Shown here one piece after another: positions 1 through 5,388 of a stretch of 5,388 bases of DNA. Position numbers and translations under genes: made by a program. The stretch lies in the NCBI GenBank assembly GCA_028714995.1, contig JAQTLI010000236.1:1-5388 (forward strand), written 5' to 3'. This DNA comes from Methylobacter sp. (GTDB lineage Bacteria; Pseudomonadota; Gammaproteobacteria; Methylococcales; Methylomonadaceae). The notes beneath the pieces are model-generated. The model ran no database searches and was not told where the DNA came from. It saw only the letters and a list, made by a program, of their open reading frames with translations. Each line of letters opens with the position of its first letter. Within the stretch, counting starts at the first letter, position 1.

Positions 1-11
1 GCTGAAACATT

Positions 12-59
12 ATTAGTGAAATAAATCAGACGTAGAGACGTTGCAGCGCAAGGTCTCTG
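12..59 (-). terminator. Hairpin downstream of mgtE, possible transcription terminator
   Basis: Ten bases after the mgtE stop codon the minus strand can fold into AGAGAC (58-53) paired with GTCTCT (39-34), a C-C mismatch, then TTGC (51-48) paired with GCAA (44-41) around a three-base loop. That is ten base pairs with one internal mismatch. The following bases (33 downward) are A/T-rich but have no clean T run, so it is not a textbook intrinsic terminator. On the plus strand the stem is followed by a C/T-rich stretch ending in TTTT, so it could instead serve a convergent gene off the left edge. The stem is directly visible; its role as the end of the operon is inferred from position. Confidence 0.4.
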
Positions 60-69
60 CCCCCTCCTT

Positions 70-1443
70 TTACATCAGAAAGATCGTCGCCAACCCGAGG
101 AATGCCATAAATCCAACAACGTCAGTTACCGTTGTTAGTAAAACACCACCCGCCAATGCCGGATCGACGCCTATCTTTTGCAACATCAATGGAATACTTG
201 CGCCGGCAAACGCAGCGCAAACCAGATTAATAACCATCGCACTTCCTAATAGCGCCCCAATACTGGCGCTTTGAAACCAAACTCCTGCAACACACGCAAC
301 CACGATAGCCCACAGCATACCGTTTACAGCACCCACCGCTAATTCTTTTCTAAATAATTTTTTAGCATTAGAACTGCTCACCTGACGCAATGCCAAGCCC
401 CGAATAACCAGTGTTAACGTCTGACTCCCGGCAATGCCGCCCATGCTGGCAACAATCGGCATCAATATGGCCAATGCGACAATTTGATCTAATGTTGCTG
501 AAAATAGGCCAATAACCCAGGATGCCAGAAAAGCAGTCAACAGATTAACTCCCAACCAGACTGCGCGCCGCTTTGCACTCGTGACAACCGGAGAGAACAT
601 ATCCTGCTCTTCATTCAAACCCGCCATACTCATGAATGAGTGATCAGCCTCCTCTCTTATAACATCAACAATATCATCAACTGTAATTCTACCCAGCAAT
701 CTGCCATTTTCAGCTATAACGGGGGCGGAAAGCATATCGCGCTGTTCAAATAATAAAGCGACTTCTCCCGCCGGCATTTGAGAAGGAATGCCATGAATGC
801 TGGAATCCATCGATTCCGAAACCATTGCACTGGGGTTTTTAGTCAATAACACCGACAAGGGCAAAACTCCCTGGAAATGATCCTGGCGATCAACAACGAA
901 CAAATTATCCGTTGCCTTAGGCATCGATCCACGCTTTCTTAAATAACGCAAAACCTCATCCAGCGACTCATCCGCCCGTACCGTCAAAACATCCAAACTC
1001 ATTAAGCCGCCGGCGGTATCATCACCATAAGATAATGCAAACTCCAGCCGATTTCTTTTTCTGACACCTATTGAATCCATTACTTTAGAACGTAAAGGCT
1101 CAGGAATGACATGTAATAGATCAACAAGATCATCAGACTCTAAGCTTTCTGCCGCTTTAATCAGGTCTTTCCTGTCGGTAATCTCAATAAGCCCACTGGC
1201 TACTTCGACATGTAATCCTACTAAAATCTCGCCCATTGCATGAGGCGGGATAACCGCCCAGATTTTTTTCCGGTCTTCCGGCTGTAGTGATTCAATTAAA
1301 TGCGCCGTTTCTGCAGGATGTAACTTATGAATAAAACGCCTGACCTTATAGAGAGAGCCATTTTCCAGTAGCCCAGTAATCTGCTTCAGCAAAAGCTCGT
1401 TCTTGTCTTGTTTTGCGGTAGATGGTGCAGCAGAAGCATTCAT
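70..1443 (-). CDS. mgtE: MgtE-family Mg2+ transporter/channel
   Basis: 457-residue inner-membrane magnesium channel of the MgtE/SLC41 family, close to the family's usual 450 residues and apparently complete. Domain order is typical: a cytosolic helical N domain (about 15-135), two CBS domains (about 145-205 and 207-265), a linker, then a transmembrane domain of about five helices (roughly 293-313, 320-348, 369-390, 394-420, 431-456). The acidic cluster at D256, D257, D260, E264 and E265 sits at the end of CBS2, where family members bind regulatory Mg2+ and close the pore when cytosolic Mg2+ is high. The pore-helix signature DPALAGG...TTVTDVVG is present; D441 corresponds to the essential pore aspartate of Thermus MgtE. 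The GGNxGxQ motif of many members reads GGIAGSQ here (I337 for Asn). The ATG at 1443 is supported by AAGGA nine bases upstream. It follows rapZ in the same direction, but the 266-bp gap may give it separate expression. Confidence 0.95.
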   Translation of the reverse strand: MNASAAPSTAKQDKNELLLKQITGLLENGSLYKVRRFIHKLHPAETAHLIESLQPEDRKKIWAVIPPHAMGEILVGLHVEVASGLIEITDRKDLIKAAESLESDDLVDLLHVIPEPLRSKVMDSIGVRKRNRLEFALSYGDDTAGGLMSLDVLTVRADESLDEVLRYLRKRGSMPKATDNLFVVDRQDHFQGVLPLSVLLTKNPSAMVSESMDSSIHGIPSQMPAGEVALLFEQRDMLSAPVIAENGRLLGRITVDDIVDVIREEADHSFMSMAGLNEEQDMFSPVVTSAKRRAVWLGVNLLTAFLASWVIGLFSATLDQIVALAILMPIVASMGGIAGSQTLTLVIRGLALRQVSSSNAKKLFRKELAVGAVNGMLWAIVVACVAGVWFQSASIGALLGSAMVINLVCAAFAGASIPLMLQKIGVDPALAGGVLLTTVTDVVGFMAFLGLATIFLM

Positions 1444-1452
1444 AGAAGAATA

Positions 1453-1457
1453 TCCTT
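1453..1457 (-). promoter_or_regulatory. Ribosome binding site of mgtE
   Basis: AAGGA on the minus strand ends nine bases before the mgtE ATG and fixes that start. It overlaps a TAA stop (1458-1456) that closes an 80-codon open stretch running through the upstream gap, so a coupled leader ORF is conceivable but unproven. Confidence 0.7.
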
Positions 1458-1499
1458 AAAAACAGCATAGACTCATATTCCCAAGCCTATTTTCAGTTG

Positions 1500-1551
1500 A
1501 AAAAAATGAACGACTGCATGGGCAGATATTTTGTCCCCATGCAAAATCTGC
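1500..1551 (-). promoter_or_regulatory. Two mutually exclusive hairpins plus T-run upstream of mgtE
   Basis: In the minus-strand transcript, TGCATGGG (1543-1536) pairs perfectly with CCCATGCA (1522-1515) around a 13-base loop. The same bases can form a competing stem: GCAGATTTTG (1551-1542) with CAAAATATCTGC (1533-1522), ten pairs with a two-base bulge and an eight-base loop. The two stems share bases and cannot coexist. Eight bases after the first stem is a run of seven T (1506-1500). This resembles a loose terminator or attenuator between rapZ and mgtE. The gap between stem and T-run is longer than in normal intrinsic terminators, so function is uncertain. It may simply be part of the repeat-like insert. 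Confidence 0.35.
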
Positions 1552-1700
1552 ATTCCCCATACCCCTGTGGGTTATGCAGGAGGTACAACCATAAGGATGG
1601 TGGGAGGTAGGGCAATACACGGAGCGATTACCGAGAGCACAAACAGCAGGCGCTTCAGGCGATGCAGGGGCAGCGTAGCGGTATGCCGGGACTGCGTTTC
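1510..1700. repeat. G+C-rich, repeat-laden intergenic insert between rapZ and mgtE (candidate dispersed repeat)
   Basis: This stretch differs from its neighbours. By hand count 82 of 140 bases from 1561 to 1700 are G or C (about 59%), whereas two sampled mgtE lines give 38% and 48%. It is dense in short symmetric elements: the hairpins at 1515-1551, a bulged stem CATACCC/GGGTTATG at 1558-1576, ACCAT/ATGGT at 1588-1601, a nine-base motif in three imperfect copies at 1647-1673, and GTTTC/GAAAC around five A at 1696-1710. GACTGC occurs at both edges (1512-1517 and 1690-1695), which may be chance. No translation on either strand resembles a known protein, including NPr, which often lies here. A small non-autonomous repeat or decayed insertion is the best guess; copy number elsewhere in the genome would decide. 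Confidence 0.4.
1647..1673. repeat. Imperfect tandem triplicate of a 9-bp unit
   Basis: CAGGCGCTT, CAGGCGATG and CAGGGGCAG follow one another without gaps; each unit begins CAGGSG. It lies inside the G+C-rich insert. The units are similar but not identical, and the run is short, so it may be coincidental. Confidence 0.4.
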
Positions 1701-1709
1701 AAAAAGAAA

Positions 1710-2567
1710 CTAATGCAATTCCCTGTGCCGAACAATTACATTTAGTAAAGGACTCTTAAACTGTCTGGCCAATGAGTCCACCAGATAAACTGAGCGATGC
1801 TGCCCACCTGTACATCCTATAGCTACGGTCAAATAACTACGTCCTTCAGCCTCAAACTGGGGAATCCATCGCTCAAGAAACCCGGTAATATCTTTAAAAA
1901 GCTCAGCAACCATGGATTGCTCATTAAGGAAATCGATTACCGGCTGATCTTTTCCTGTTAACCCTCGCAATTCCGGTATCCAGTAAGGATTTGGCAAGCT
2001 GCGGGCATCAAAAACAAAATCAGCATCTAATGGAACGCCATGCTTATAACCAAACGACTGAAACTGCAAGGAAATATGCCTCACATCCCTTTCTCCGATC
2101 TGATCCCGGATAAGCTCACGTAACTGATGATAATGGGTTCGGCTGGTATCAATGACTACGCTGGCATGCCGGGCAATAGGCGTCAGCATTTCCCTTTCAA
2201 TTTTCAGCGCTTCTACTAACGGTATATTTAAATCTGTTAGAGGATGCCGCCGCCGGGTTTCACTATAGCGTTTCAATAATGTGGCTTCTTCGGCCTGCAT
2301 AAATATAATTTCGCAATCAATTCCTTTGCTACGAATTAAATCCAGGCCTTCAGAAAAATTAACCAGACTTTCGCTCTGGTTTCTGGCATCAATTCCAATT
2401 GCCGTTTTTGCATAGGTTTTCTTATCCACCTGCATGACATGACAGATAAAGTCTTCCAGCAACGTCACTGGCAAATTGTCGATACAGTAATAGCCGCAAT
2501 CTTCCAGTGTATCCAGTGCGATACTTTTACCTGAACCAGAAAGACCGCTAACGATTAATAGTTTCAT
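1710..2567 (-). CDS. rapZ: RapZ/YvcJ-family nucleotide-binding regulator
   Basis: 285 residues, matching the family's usual length (E. coli 284). The N-terminal P-loop domain has Walker A GLSGSGKS at 8-15 and a Walker B-like IGIDARN at 57-63. The C-terminal domain carries SFGYKHG (171-177), DARSLPNPYW (187-196) and GCTGGQHRS (251-259). The last corresponds to the E. coli pocket region with T248, G249, H252 and R253, associated with glucosamine-6-phosphate sensing. In E. coli RapZ is an RNA adapter that delivers the small RNA GlmZ to RNase E to control glmS. Here the protein ends RHRELH and lacks the enteric C-terminal basic tail (K281-R282-K283); the K270 equivalent is a leucine. The RNA-adapter role is therefore doubtful, although the nucleotide- and sugar-binding architecture is intact. 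The ATG at 2567 is the only plausible start because an in-frame TGA lies four codons upstream. No Shine-Dalgarno is visible; the leader there is pyrimidine-rich. Confidence 0.95.
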   Translation of the reverse strand: MKLLIVSGLSGSGKSIALDTLEDCGYYCIDNLPVTLLEDFICHVMQVDKKTYAKTAIGIDARNQSESLVNFSEGLDLIRSKGIDCEIIFMQAEEATLLKRYSETRRRHPLTDLNIPLVEALKIEREMLTPIARHASVVIDTSRTHYHQLRELIRDQIGERDVRHISLQFQSFGYKHGVPLDADFVFDARSLPNPYWIPELRGLTGKDQPVIDFLNEQSMVAELFKDITGFLERWIPQFEAEGRSYLTVAIGCTGGQHRSVYLVDSLARQFKSPLLNVIVRHRELH

Positions 2568-2574
2568 GGAGGGA

Positions 2575-2617
2575 GCTCAAGGATCAATCGTTTGTATTCA
2601 CTTCTTTCACCTTGAGC
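2575..2617 (-). promoter_or_regulatory. Inverted repeat in the hpf-rapZ spacer, just ahead of the rapZ start
   Basis: On the minus strand GCTCAAGG (2617-2610) is perfectly complementary to CCTTGAGC (2582-2575), extendable by one G-T pair, with a 27-base A-rich loop. The 3' arm ends seven bases before the rapZ ATG, and the intervening bases are TCCCTCC, so the stem occupies the space where a Shine-Dalgarno would lie. It could modulate rapZ translation or mark an RNA processing site. It fills the spot where ptsN usually sits. The repeat is directly visible; its function is inference. Confidence 0.35.
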
Positions 2618-2625
2618 CGTTGACC

Positions 2626-2916
2626 TTATCTATGCTGTCCGGTTTTTTCTTTGTGCTTAGTGATTTGACGCTCCAGTTTATCAACCATGTTATCAATGGC
2701 TGCGTACATGTCTTCCTGTTGATCCTCAGCAAATAACTTAGCCCCACTCAGTTGCAGTGTTGCTTCAGCTTTTTGAATTAACTTTTCTACCGTTAAAATA
2801 ACGTGTACATCGGTAACATTGTCAAAATGACGCGCTAATTTTTCGAACTTTGCGTCAACATGTGCCTTTAAAGCTTCGGTTACTTCAATATGATGGCCTG
2901 TTATACTAACTTGCAT
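2626..2916 (-). CDS. hpf: Short ribosome hibernation promoting factor HPF
   Basis: 96 residues, the length of the short HPF of Gammaproteobacteria (E. coli 95), and lacking the extra C-terminal dimerisation domain of long HPF. The start MQVSITGHHIEVTEALK, the central KAEATLQLSG and the C-terminal DMYAAID (69-75) followed by a basic helix VDKLERQITKHKEK match the beta-alpha-beta-beta-beta-alpha fold of the YfiA/HPF family. These proteins bind the 30S decoding channel in stationary phase and promote 100S dimers of inactive ribosomes in the cytoplasm. It lies 42 bases after rpoN and 58 before rapZ, as in the usual rpoN operon except that ptsN does not follow. The ATG at 2916 has a strong AAGGAG seven bases upstream, the best ribosome binding site in the window, consistent with a highly expressed product. 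Confidence 0.97.
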   Translation of the reverse strand: MQVSITGHHIEVTEALKAHVDAKFEKLARHFDNVTDVHVILTVEKLIQKAEATLQLSGAKLFAEDQQEDMYAAIDNMVDKLERQITKHKEKTGQHR

Positions 2917-2923
2917 GAGATGA

Positions 2924-2929
2924 CTCCTT
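2924..2929 (-). promoter_or_regulatory. Strong ribosome binding site of hpf
   Basis: AAGGAG on the minus strand with a seven-base spacer to the hpf ATG. It lies within the 42-base rpoN-hpf spacer, in which I see no clear promoter. Confidence 0.8.
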
Positions 2930-2958
2930 AATGGTGGTTGGTTTTGCTATCAGTTGGG

Positions 2959-4404
2959 CTATAAAATACGCTTACGCTGACTTGATGAAGGAATAAACAT
3001 CGCTTCACGATATTTGGCTATGGTTCTTCTCGCGACATTAATGCCTTTTTCTTTTAATAAATCCGTTATTTTACTGTCACTTAAAGGTCTTGCTGCGTTT
3101 TCATTACTGATTAGTTCTTTAATAAATGCTCTAATCGCCGTAGATGAACACTCCCCGCCGCCTTCCGTTGAAACATGGCTGGAAAAGAAATACTTAAATT
3201 CAATAATGCCATTGGGAGTGTGCATGAATTTTTGCGTAGTCACTCGGGATATTGTCGACTCATGCAATTCCAGTTCTTCCGCAATGTCTCTCAATACCAT
3301 GGGCTTCATTGCAATGGAGCCATGCTCAAGAAACCCTGTCTGTTTTTCGACGATACAACGGGCAACGCGTAATAAGGTGTCGTTACGGCTGTGGAGACTT
3401 TTAATAAACCATTTAGCCTCCTGCAAATGGTCTTTCATACTGGTATTGTCCTTACCATTATCCGCCCTCTTTATAAGGCCGGAATAAAAGGGGTTAATAC
3501 GCAGTTTAGGCGCTATGTCAGGATTCAGGTTAACCTGCCATTTGTTATCTTTCTTGACCACATAGACATCGGGAATAACATACTCGGATGCCGCTTCCTG
3601 TATCCGTGCACCCGGTTTGGGATCGAGGGTTCTGATTAACGCGACTACTTCATCCAGTTGCTGCTCTGTTACGCCCAGTTTGCGCATGAGTTTTGACTGC
3701 TCATGCGTGGCCAACAGATCCAGATACCGGGTAACCAGGGTTAATGCTTCTTCTTTATACGGCGTTGAATTTGGCAATTGCTGTAACTGTATTCTCAAAC
3801 AATCCCGCAAATCAATGGCTGCCACCCCGGCAGGATCAAAGTTTTGCACACCATGCAACACGGCATTAACTTCATCGAACTCCAGGTCCTCTAACTGCTC
3901 CTGCAATCCCTGAAAAATTTCTTCCGGGCTAGTAACGAGATAACCATCTTCATTGATGGAGTCGATAATTGCCATGGCGATGGCAAGATCCCGCTCTGAA
4001 AATGTGGTTAGCTCCAGTTGCCACTGCAGATGATCCTGCAACGTTACGGAACCAGTTCGCTGCGTTTCAAATTCGATATTCTCTACGCTATTCCCGCCTG
4101 ACTCGGGGGCATATTCATAAACATCATCCCAAGACGAATCAATTGGCAATTCGTCGGGGATGTCTGTTTGCGAACCTTGACTAGTAAGCAAATCTCCATT
4201 ATCAATCTTTCTTTCCGGCGTTACATCCGCTTCCTGAATGGCGTTTTCTTCATCATTTATTTCCAGCATCATATTGGACTCAAGCGCTTCTTGAATCTCC
4301 TGCTGCAACTCTAATGTTGACATCTGCAACAACTTGATCGCCTGCTGCAATTGCGGCGTCATGGACAGCTGTTGGCCCAGTCGAAGATGTAAGGATTGTT
4401 TCAT
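2959..4404 (-). CDS. rpoN: RNA polymerase sigma-54 factor
   Basis: 481 residues (E. coli 477). Region I (1-50) is the glutamine/leucine-rich activator-interacting domain beginning MKQSLHLRLGQQLSMTPQLQ. An acidic Region II linker follows (about 50-110). The core-binding region spans about 118-310. The helix-turn-helix lies near 371-395 (LRDIAEELELHESTISRV). The invariant RpoN box ARRTIAKYRE, which contacts the -24 promoter element, is at 458-467. All are intact, so this should be a working sigma-54 that needs an AAA+ bacterial enhancer-binding protein to open promoters. An upstream in-frame TTG at 4416 would add four residues (MCDL), but the ATG at 4404 matches the conserved N-terminus and is preferred. 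The Shine-Dalgarno is weak, so translation may depend on lptB, whose stop is 29 bases upstream. Confidence 0.98.
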   Translation of the reverse strand: MKQSLHLRLGQQLSMTPQLQQAIKLLQMSTLELQQEIQEALESNMMLEINDEENAIQEADVTPERKIDNGDLLTSQGSQTDIPDELPIDSSWDDVYEYAPESGGNSVENIEFETQRTGSVTLQDHLQWQLELTTFSERDLAIAMAIIDSINEDGYLVTSPEEIFQGLQEQLEDLEFDEVNAVLHGVQNFDPAGVAAIDLRDCLRIQLQQLPNSTPYKEEALTLVTRYLDLLATHEQSKLMRKLGVTEQQLDEVVALIRTLDPKPGARIQEAASEYVIPDVYVVKKDNKWQVNLNPDIAPKLRINPFYSGLIKRADNGKDNTSMKDHLQEAKWFIKSLHSRNDTLLRVARCIVEKQTGFLEHGSIAMKPMVLRDIAEELELHESTISRVTTQKFMHTPNGIIEFKYFFSSHVSTEGGGECSSTAIRAFIKELISNENAARPLSDSKITDLLKEKGINVARRTIAKYREAMFIPSSSQRKRIL

Positions 4405-4433
4405 TAAGTCACACAAAAATAAGCATTCTAAAA

Positions 4434-5159
4434 TTAAAGACTAAAGTTATTACCTAAATAAACTTTACGTACTTCCTCATTGGCGACGATAGCTTCTGCC
4501 CCGCCTTCAGCGATCACCCTGCCATCGTTAAGTATATACGCACGATCACAAATACCTAGTGTTTCTCTTACATTATGCTCAGTAATCAATACACCAATTT
4601 CGCGATACTTCAAATGCTCTATGATTTTTTTAATATCATCTACCGATATCGGGTCAACGCCGGCAAAAGGTTCATCCAACAATATAAATTGTGGATTTGT
4701 AGCTAATGCCCTGGCAATTTCAACACGCCGCCGTTCTCCGCCAGACAAACCCACGGCAATTTGATTGCGCAGATGAAGTATATGAAACTCCTCTAACAAT
4801 TCCTCAATCACCAACTCCGCCTGGCCCGGGGTTAAATCAGAACGGATTTGTAAAACGGCGCGTAAATTATCCGCCACGCTCAGTTTGCGAAAAACTGAAG
4901 GCTCCTGAGGCAAATAGCCTATACCTAGCTGTGCTCTCAAATGCATGGGGTGATGGGTGATGACCTGTGAATCCAGTGTAATCTCACCTTCATCCGCCTT
5001 AATCAAGCCTACCATCATATAAAAACTCGTCGTTTTCCCAGCACCATTAGGCCCCAGCAATCCAACGACTTCACCAGTATCAACATGTAACGAAACACCG
5101 TTGACTACATTACGTTTGTTGTAGTTTTTAATCAGCTGTTTTGCCGCTAGTCTTGTCAT
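4434..5159 (-). CDS. lptB: LPS export ABC transporter ATP-binding protein LptB
   Basis: 241 residues, exactly the E. coli length. It is the cytoplasmic ATPase that, as a dimer with LptF and LptG, powers lipopolysaccharide extraction from the inner membrane and its passage along the LptC-LptA bridge. Visible motifs: Walker A GPNGAGKT at 36-43, Q-loop Q85 in GYLPQE, signature LSGGERRR from 138, Walker B ILLDE with catalytic E163, DPIS D-loop region near 169-172, and H-loop H195 in ITEHNVRE. E163, H195, F90 and R91 fall on the same numbers as the functionally important residues of E. coli LptB. The ATG at 5159 is chosen because it gives the family length and N-terminus. A GTG at 5198 would add 13 unconserved residues deep inside lptA. 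The chosen start lies 32 bases inside the end of lptA and has only a weak Shine-Dalgarno, suggesting translational coupling. Confidence 0.98.
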   Translation of the reverse strand: MTRLAAKQLIKNYNKRNVVNGVSLHVDTGEVVGLLGPNGAGKTTSFYMMVGLIKADEGEITLDSQVITHHPMHLRAQLGIGYLPQEPSVFRKLSVADNLRAVLQIRSDLTPGQAELVIEELLEEFHILHLRNQIAVGLSGGERRRVEIARALATNPQFILLDEPFAGVDPISVDDIKKIIEHLKYREIGVLITEHNVRETLGICDRAYILNDGRVIAEGGAEAIVANEEVRKVYLGNNFSL

Positions 5160-5388
5160 CTTTATTCTTTTTACTCGGTTGCAACACAACATGGACACGT
5201 TTGGTATCCTTTGACTTTTCCCCTGCTTTTACCAACGATGTTTTAATATCATATTCAATTAAATCACTGGTATAAGCCCCTGTACCTTGCCAGACGGTGG
5301 CTTTATCGATCAAAATTAACAGGTTCTTTTTAGGATAAAATTCACCTGTTAACGCTTCACCGATTATATCTTGCGCACCCGGACTGGG
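5128..5388 (-). CDS. lptA: LPS transport periplasmic protein LptA, C-terminal part (runs off the right edge)
   Basis: Partial gene: 86 codons are visible and the frame stays open to the window edge, so the true start, signal peptide and N-terminal half lie beyond 5388. A TTG at 5313 begins a shorter open frame but is internal. The sequence KNLLILIDKATVWQGTGAYTSDLIEYDIKTSLVKAG matches the last strands of the OstA/LptA beta-jellyroll; compare the VWQ...YTSD...Y...TS.IKAG pattern in enteric LptA. LptA forms the periplasmic bridge carrying lipopolysaccharide from LptBFGC to LptD/E. The final 16 or so residues (PSKKNKDDKTSGKTAD) are a hydrophilic, lysine-rich tail, probably disordered. Its last codons are shared with the start of lptB in another frame. 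Confidence 0.9.
   Translation of the reverse strand, partial: PSPGAQDIIGEALTGEFYPKKNLLILIDKATVWQGTGAYTSDLIEYDIKTSLVKAGEKSKDTKRVHVVLQPSKKNKDDKTSGKTAD

Noticed and set aside
1454..1500. Sigma-70 promoter for mgtE (TTCAAC ... TATGAG, 18-base spacer)
   Set aside because: Both hexamers match the consensus poorly and the region is A/T-rich, so such matches are expected by chance.
1444..1709. Decayed npr/ptsO (NPr) gene in the gap
   Set aside because: All three minus-strand frames were translated by eye; none shows the HPr active-site histidine region (GLHARxA) or other HPr motifs, even broken.
1696..1710. GTTTC/GAAAC hairpin as a rapZ terminator
   Set aside because: Only five pairs, it overlaps the stop codon, and no T run follows on the minus strand.
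1531..1713. 60-codon plus-strand open frame across the rapZ-mgtE gap
   Set aside because: It needs a TTG start without a Shine-Dalgarno, has low-complexity Arg/Gly/Ser content, resembles no known protein, and comes from the G+C-rich repeat-like stretch.
3014..4184. Several plus-strand open frames opposite rpoN (157, 82, 98 and 71 codons)
   Set aside because: They lie antisense to a fully conserved rpoN, overlap each other and have no recognisable domains; they are shadows of the real gene.
5160..5198. GTG at 5198 as the lptB start, adding 13 residues
   Set aside because: The extra residues are unlike LptB, and the ATG at 5159 gives the exact family length and residue numbering.

Overview
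The window is almost entirely a conserved envelope/regulation gene cluster of Gammaproteobacteria, all read on the minus strand. In transcription order (right to left) it holds the C-terminal end of lptA, then lptB, rpoN, hpf, rapZ and, after a 266-bp gap, mgtE. The order lptA-lptB-rpoN-hpf-...-rapZ is the classic gammaproteobacterial rpoN locus, and a trailing mgtE is seen in several non-enteric lineages. Coding G+C is moderate (about 40-48% in hand-counted lines). A non-enteric gammaproteobacterium is well supported. A methanotroph such as Methylococcales is only an impression.

Region by region: 1-69 is the tail downstream of mgtE and carries an 11-step hairpin. 70-1443 is mgtE (Mg2+ channel). 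1444-1709 is a gap whose inner part (about 1510-1700) is G+C-rich, full of short inverted and direct repeats, and looks like an inserted or dispersed repeat. 1710-2567 is rapZ. 2568-2625 is a short spacer with an 8-bp inverted repeat just ahead of the rapZ start. 2626-2916 is hpf, 2959-4404 rpoN, 4434-5159 lptB, and 5128-5388 the partial lptA. lptA and lptB overlap by 32 bases.

Functionally, LptA and LptB serve lipopolysaccharide transport (periplasmic bridge and cytoplasmic ATPase). RpoN is sigma-54. HPF is the short ribosome-hibernation factor. RapZ is a nucleotide-binding regulator that controls amino-sugar synthesis in enterics. The nitrogen-PTS genes ptsN (usually between hpf and rapZ) and npr/ptsO (usually after rapZ) are both absent from their normal places. 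The two sites where they would lie are where the unusual non-coding structure is found.

I found no convincing new multi-gene system. The observations most worth checking are the missing PTS-Ntr genes, the RapZ C-terminus lacking the enteric RNA-binding basic tail, the structured insert upstream of mgtE with mutually exclusive hairpins, and the inverted repeat at the rapZ translation start.
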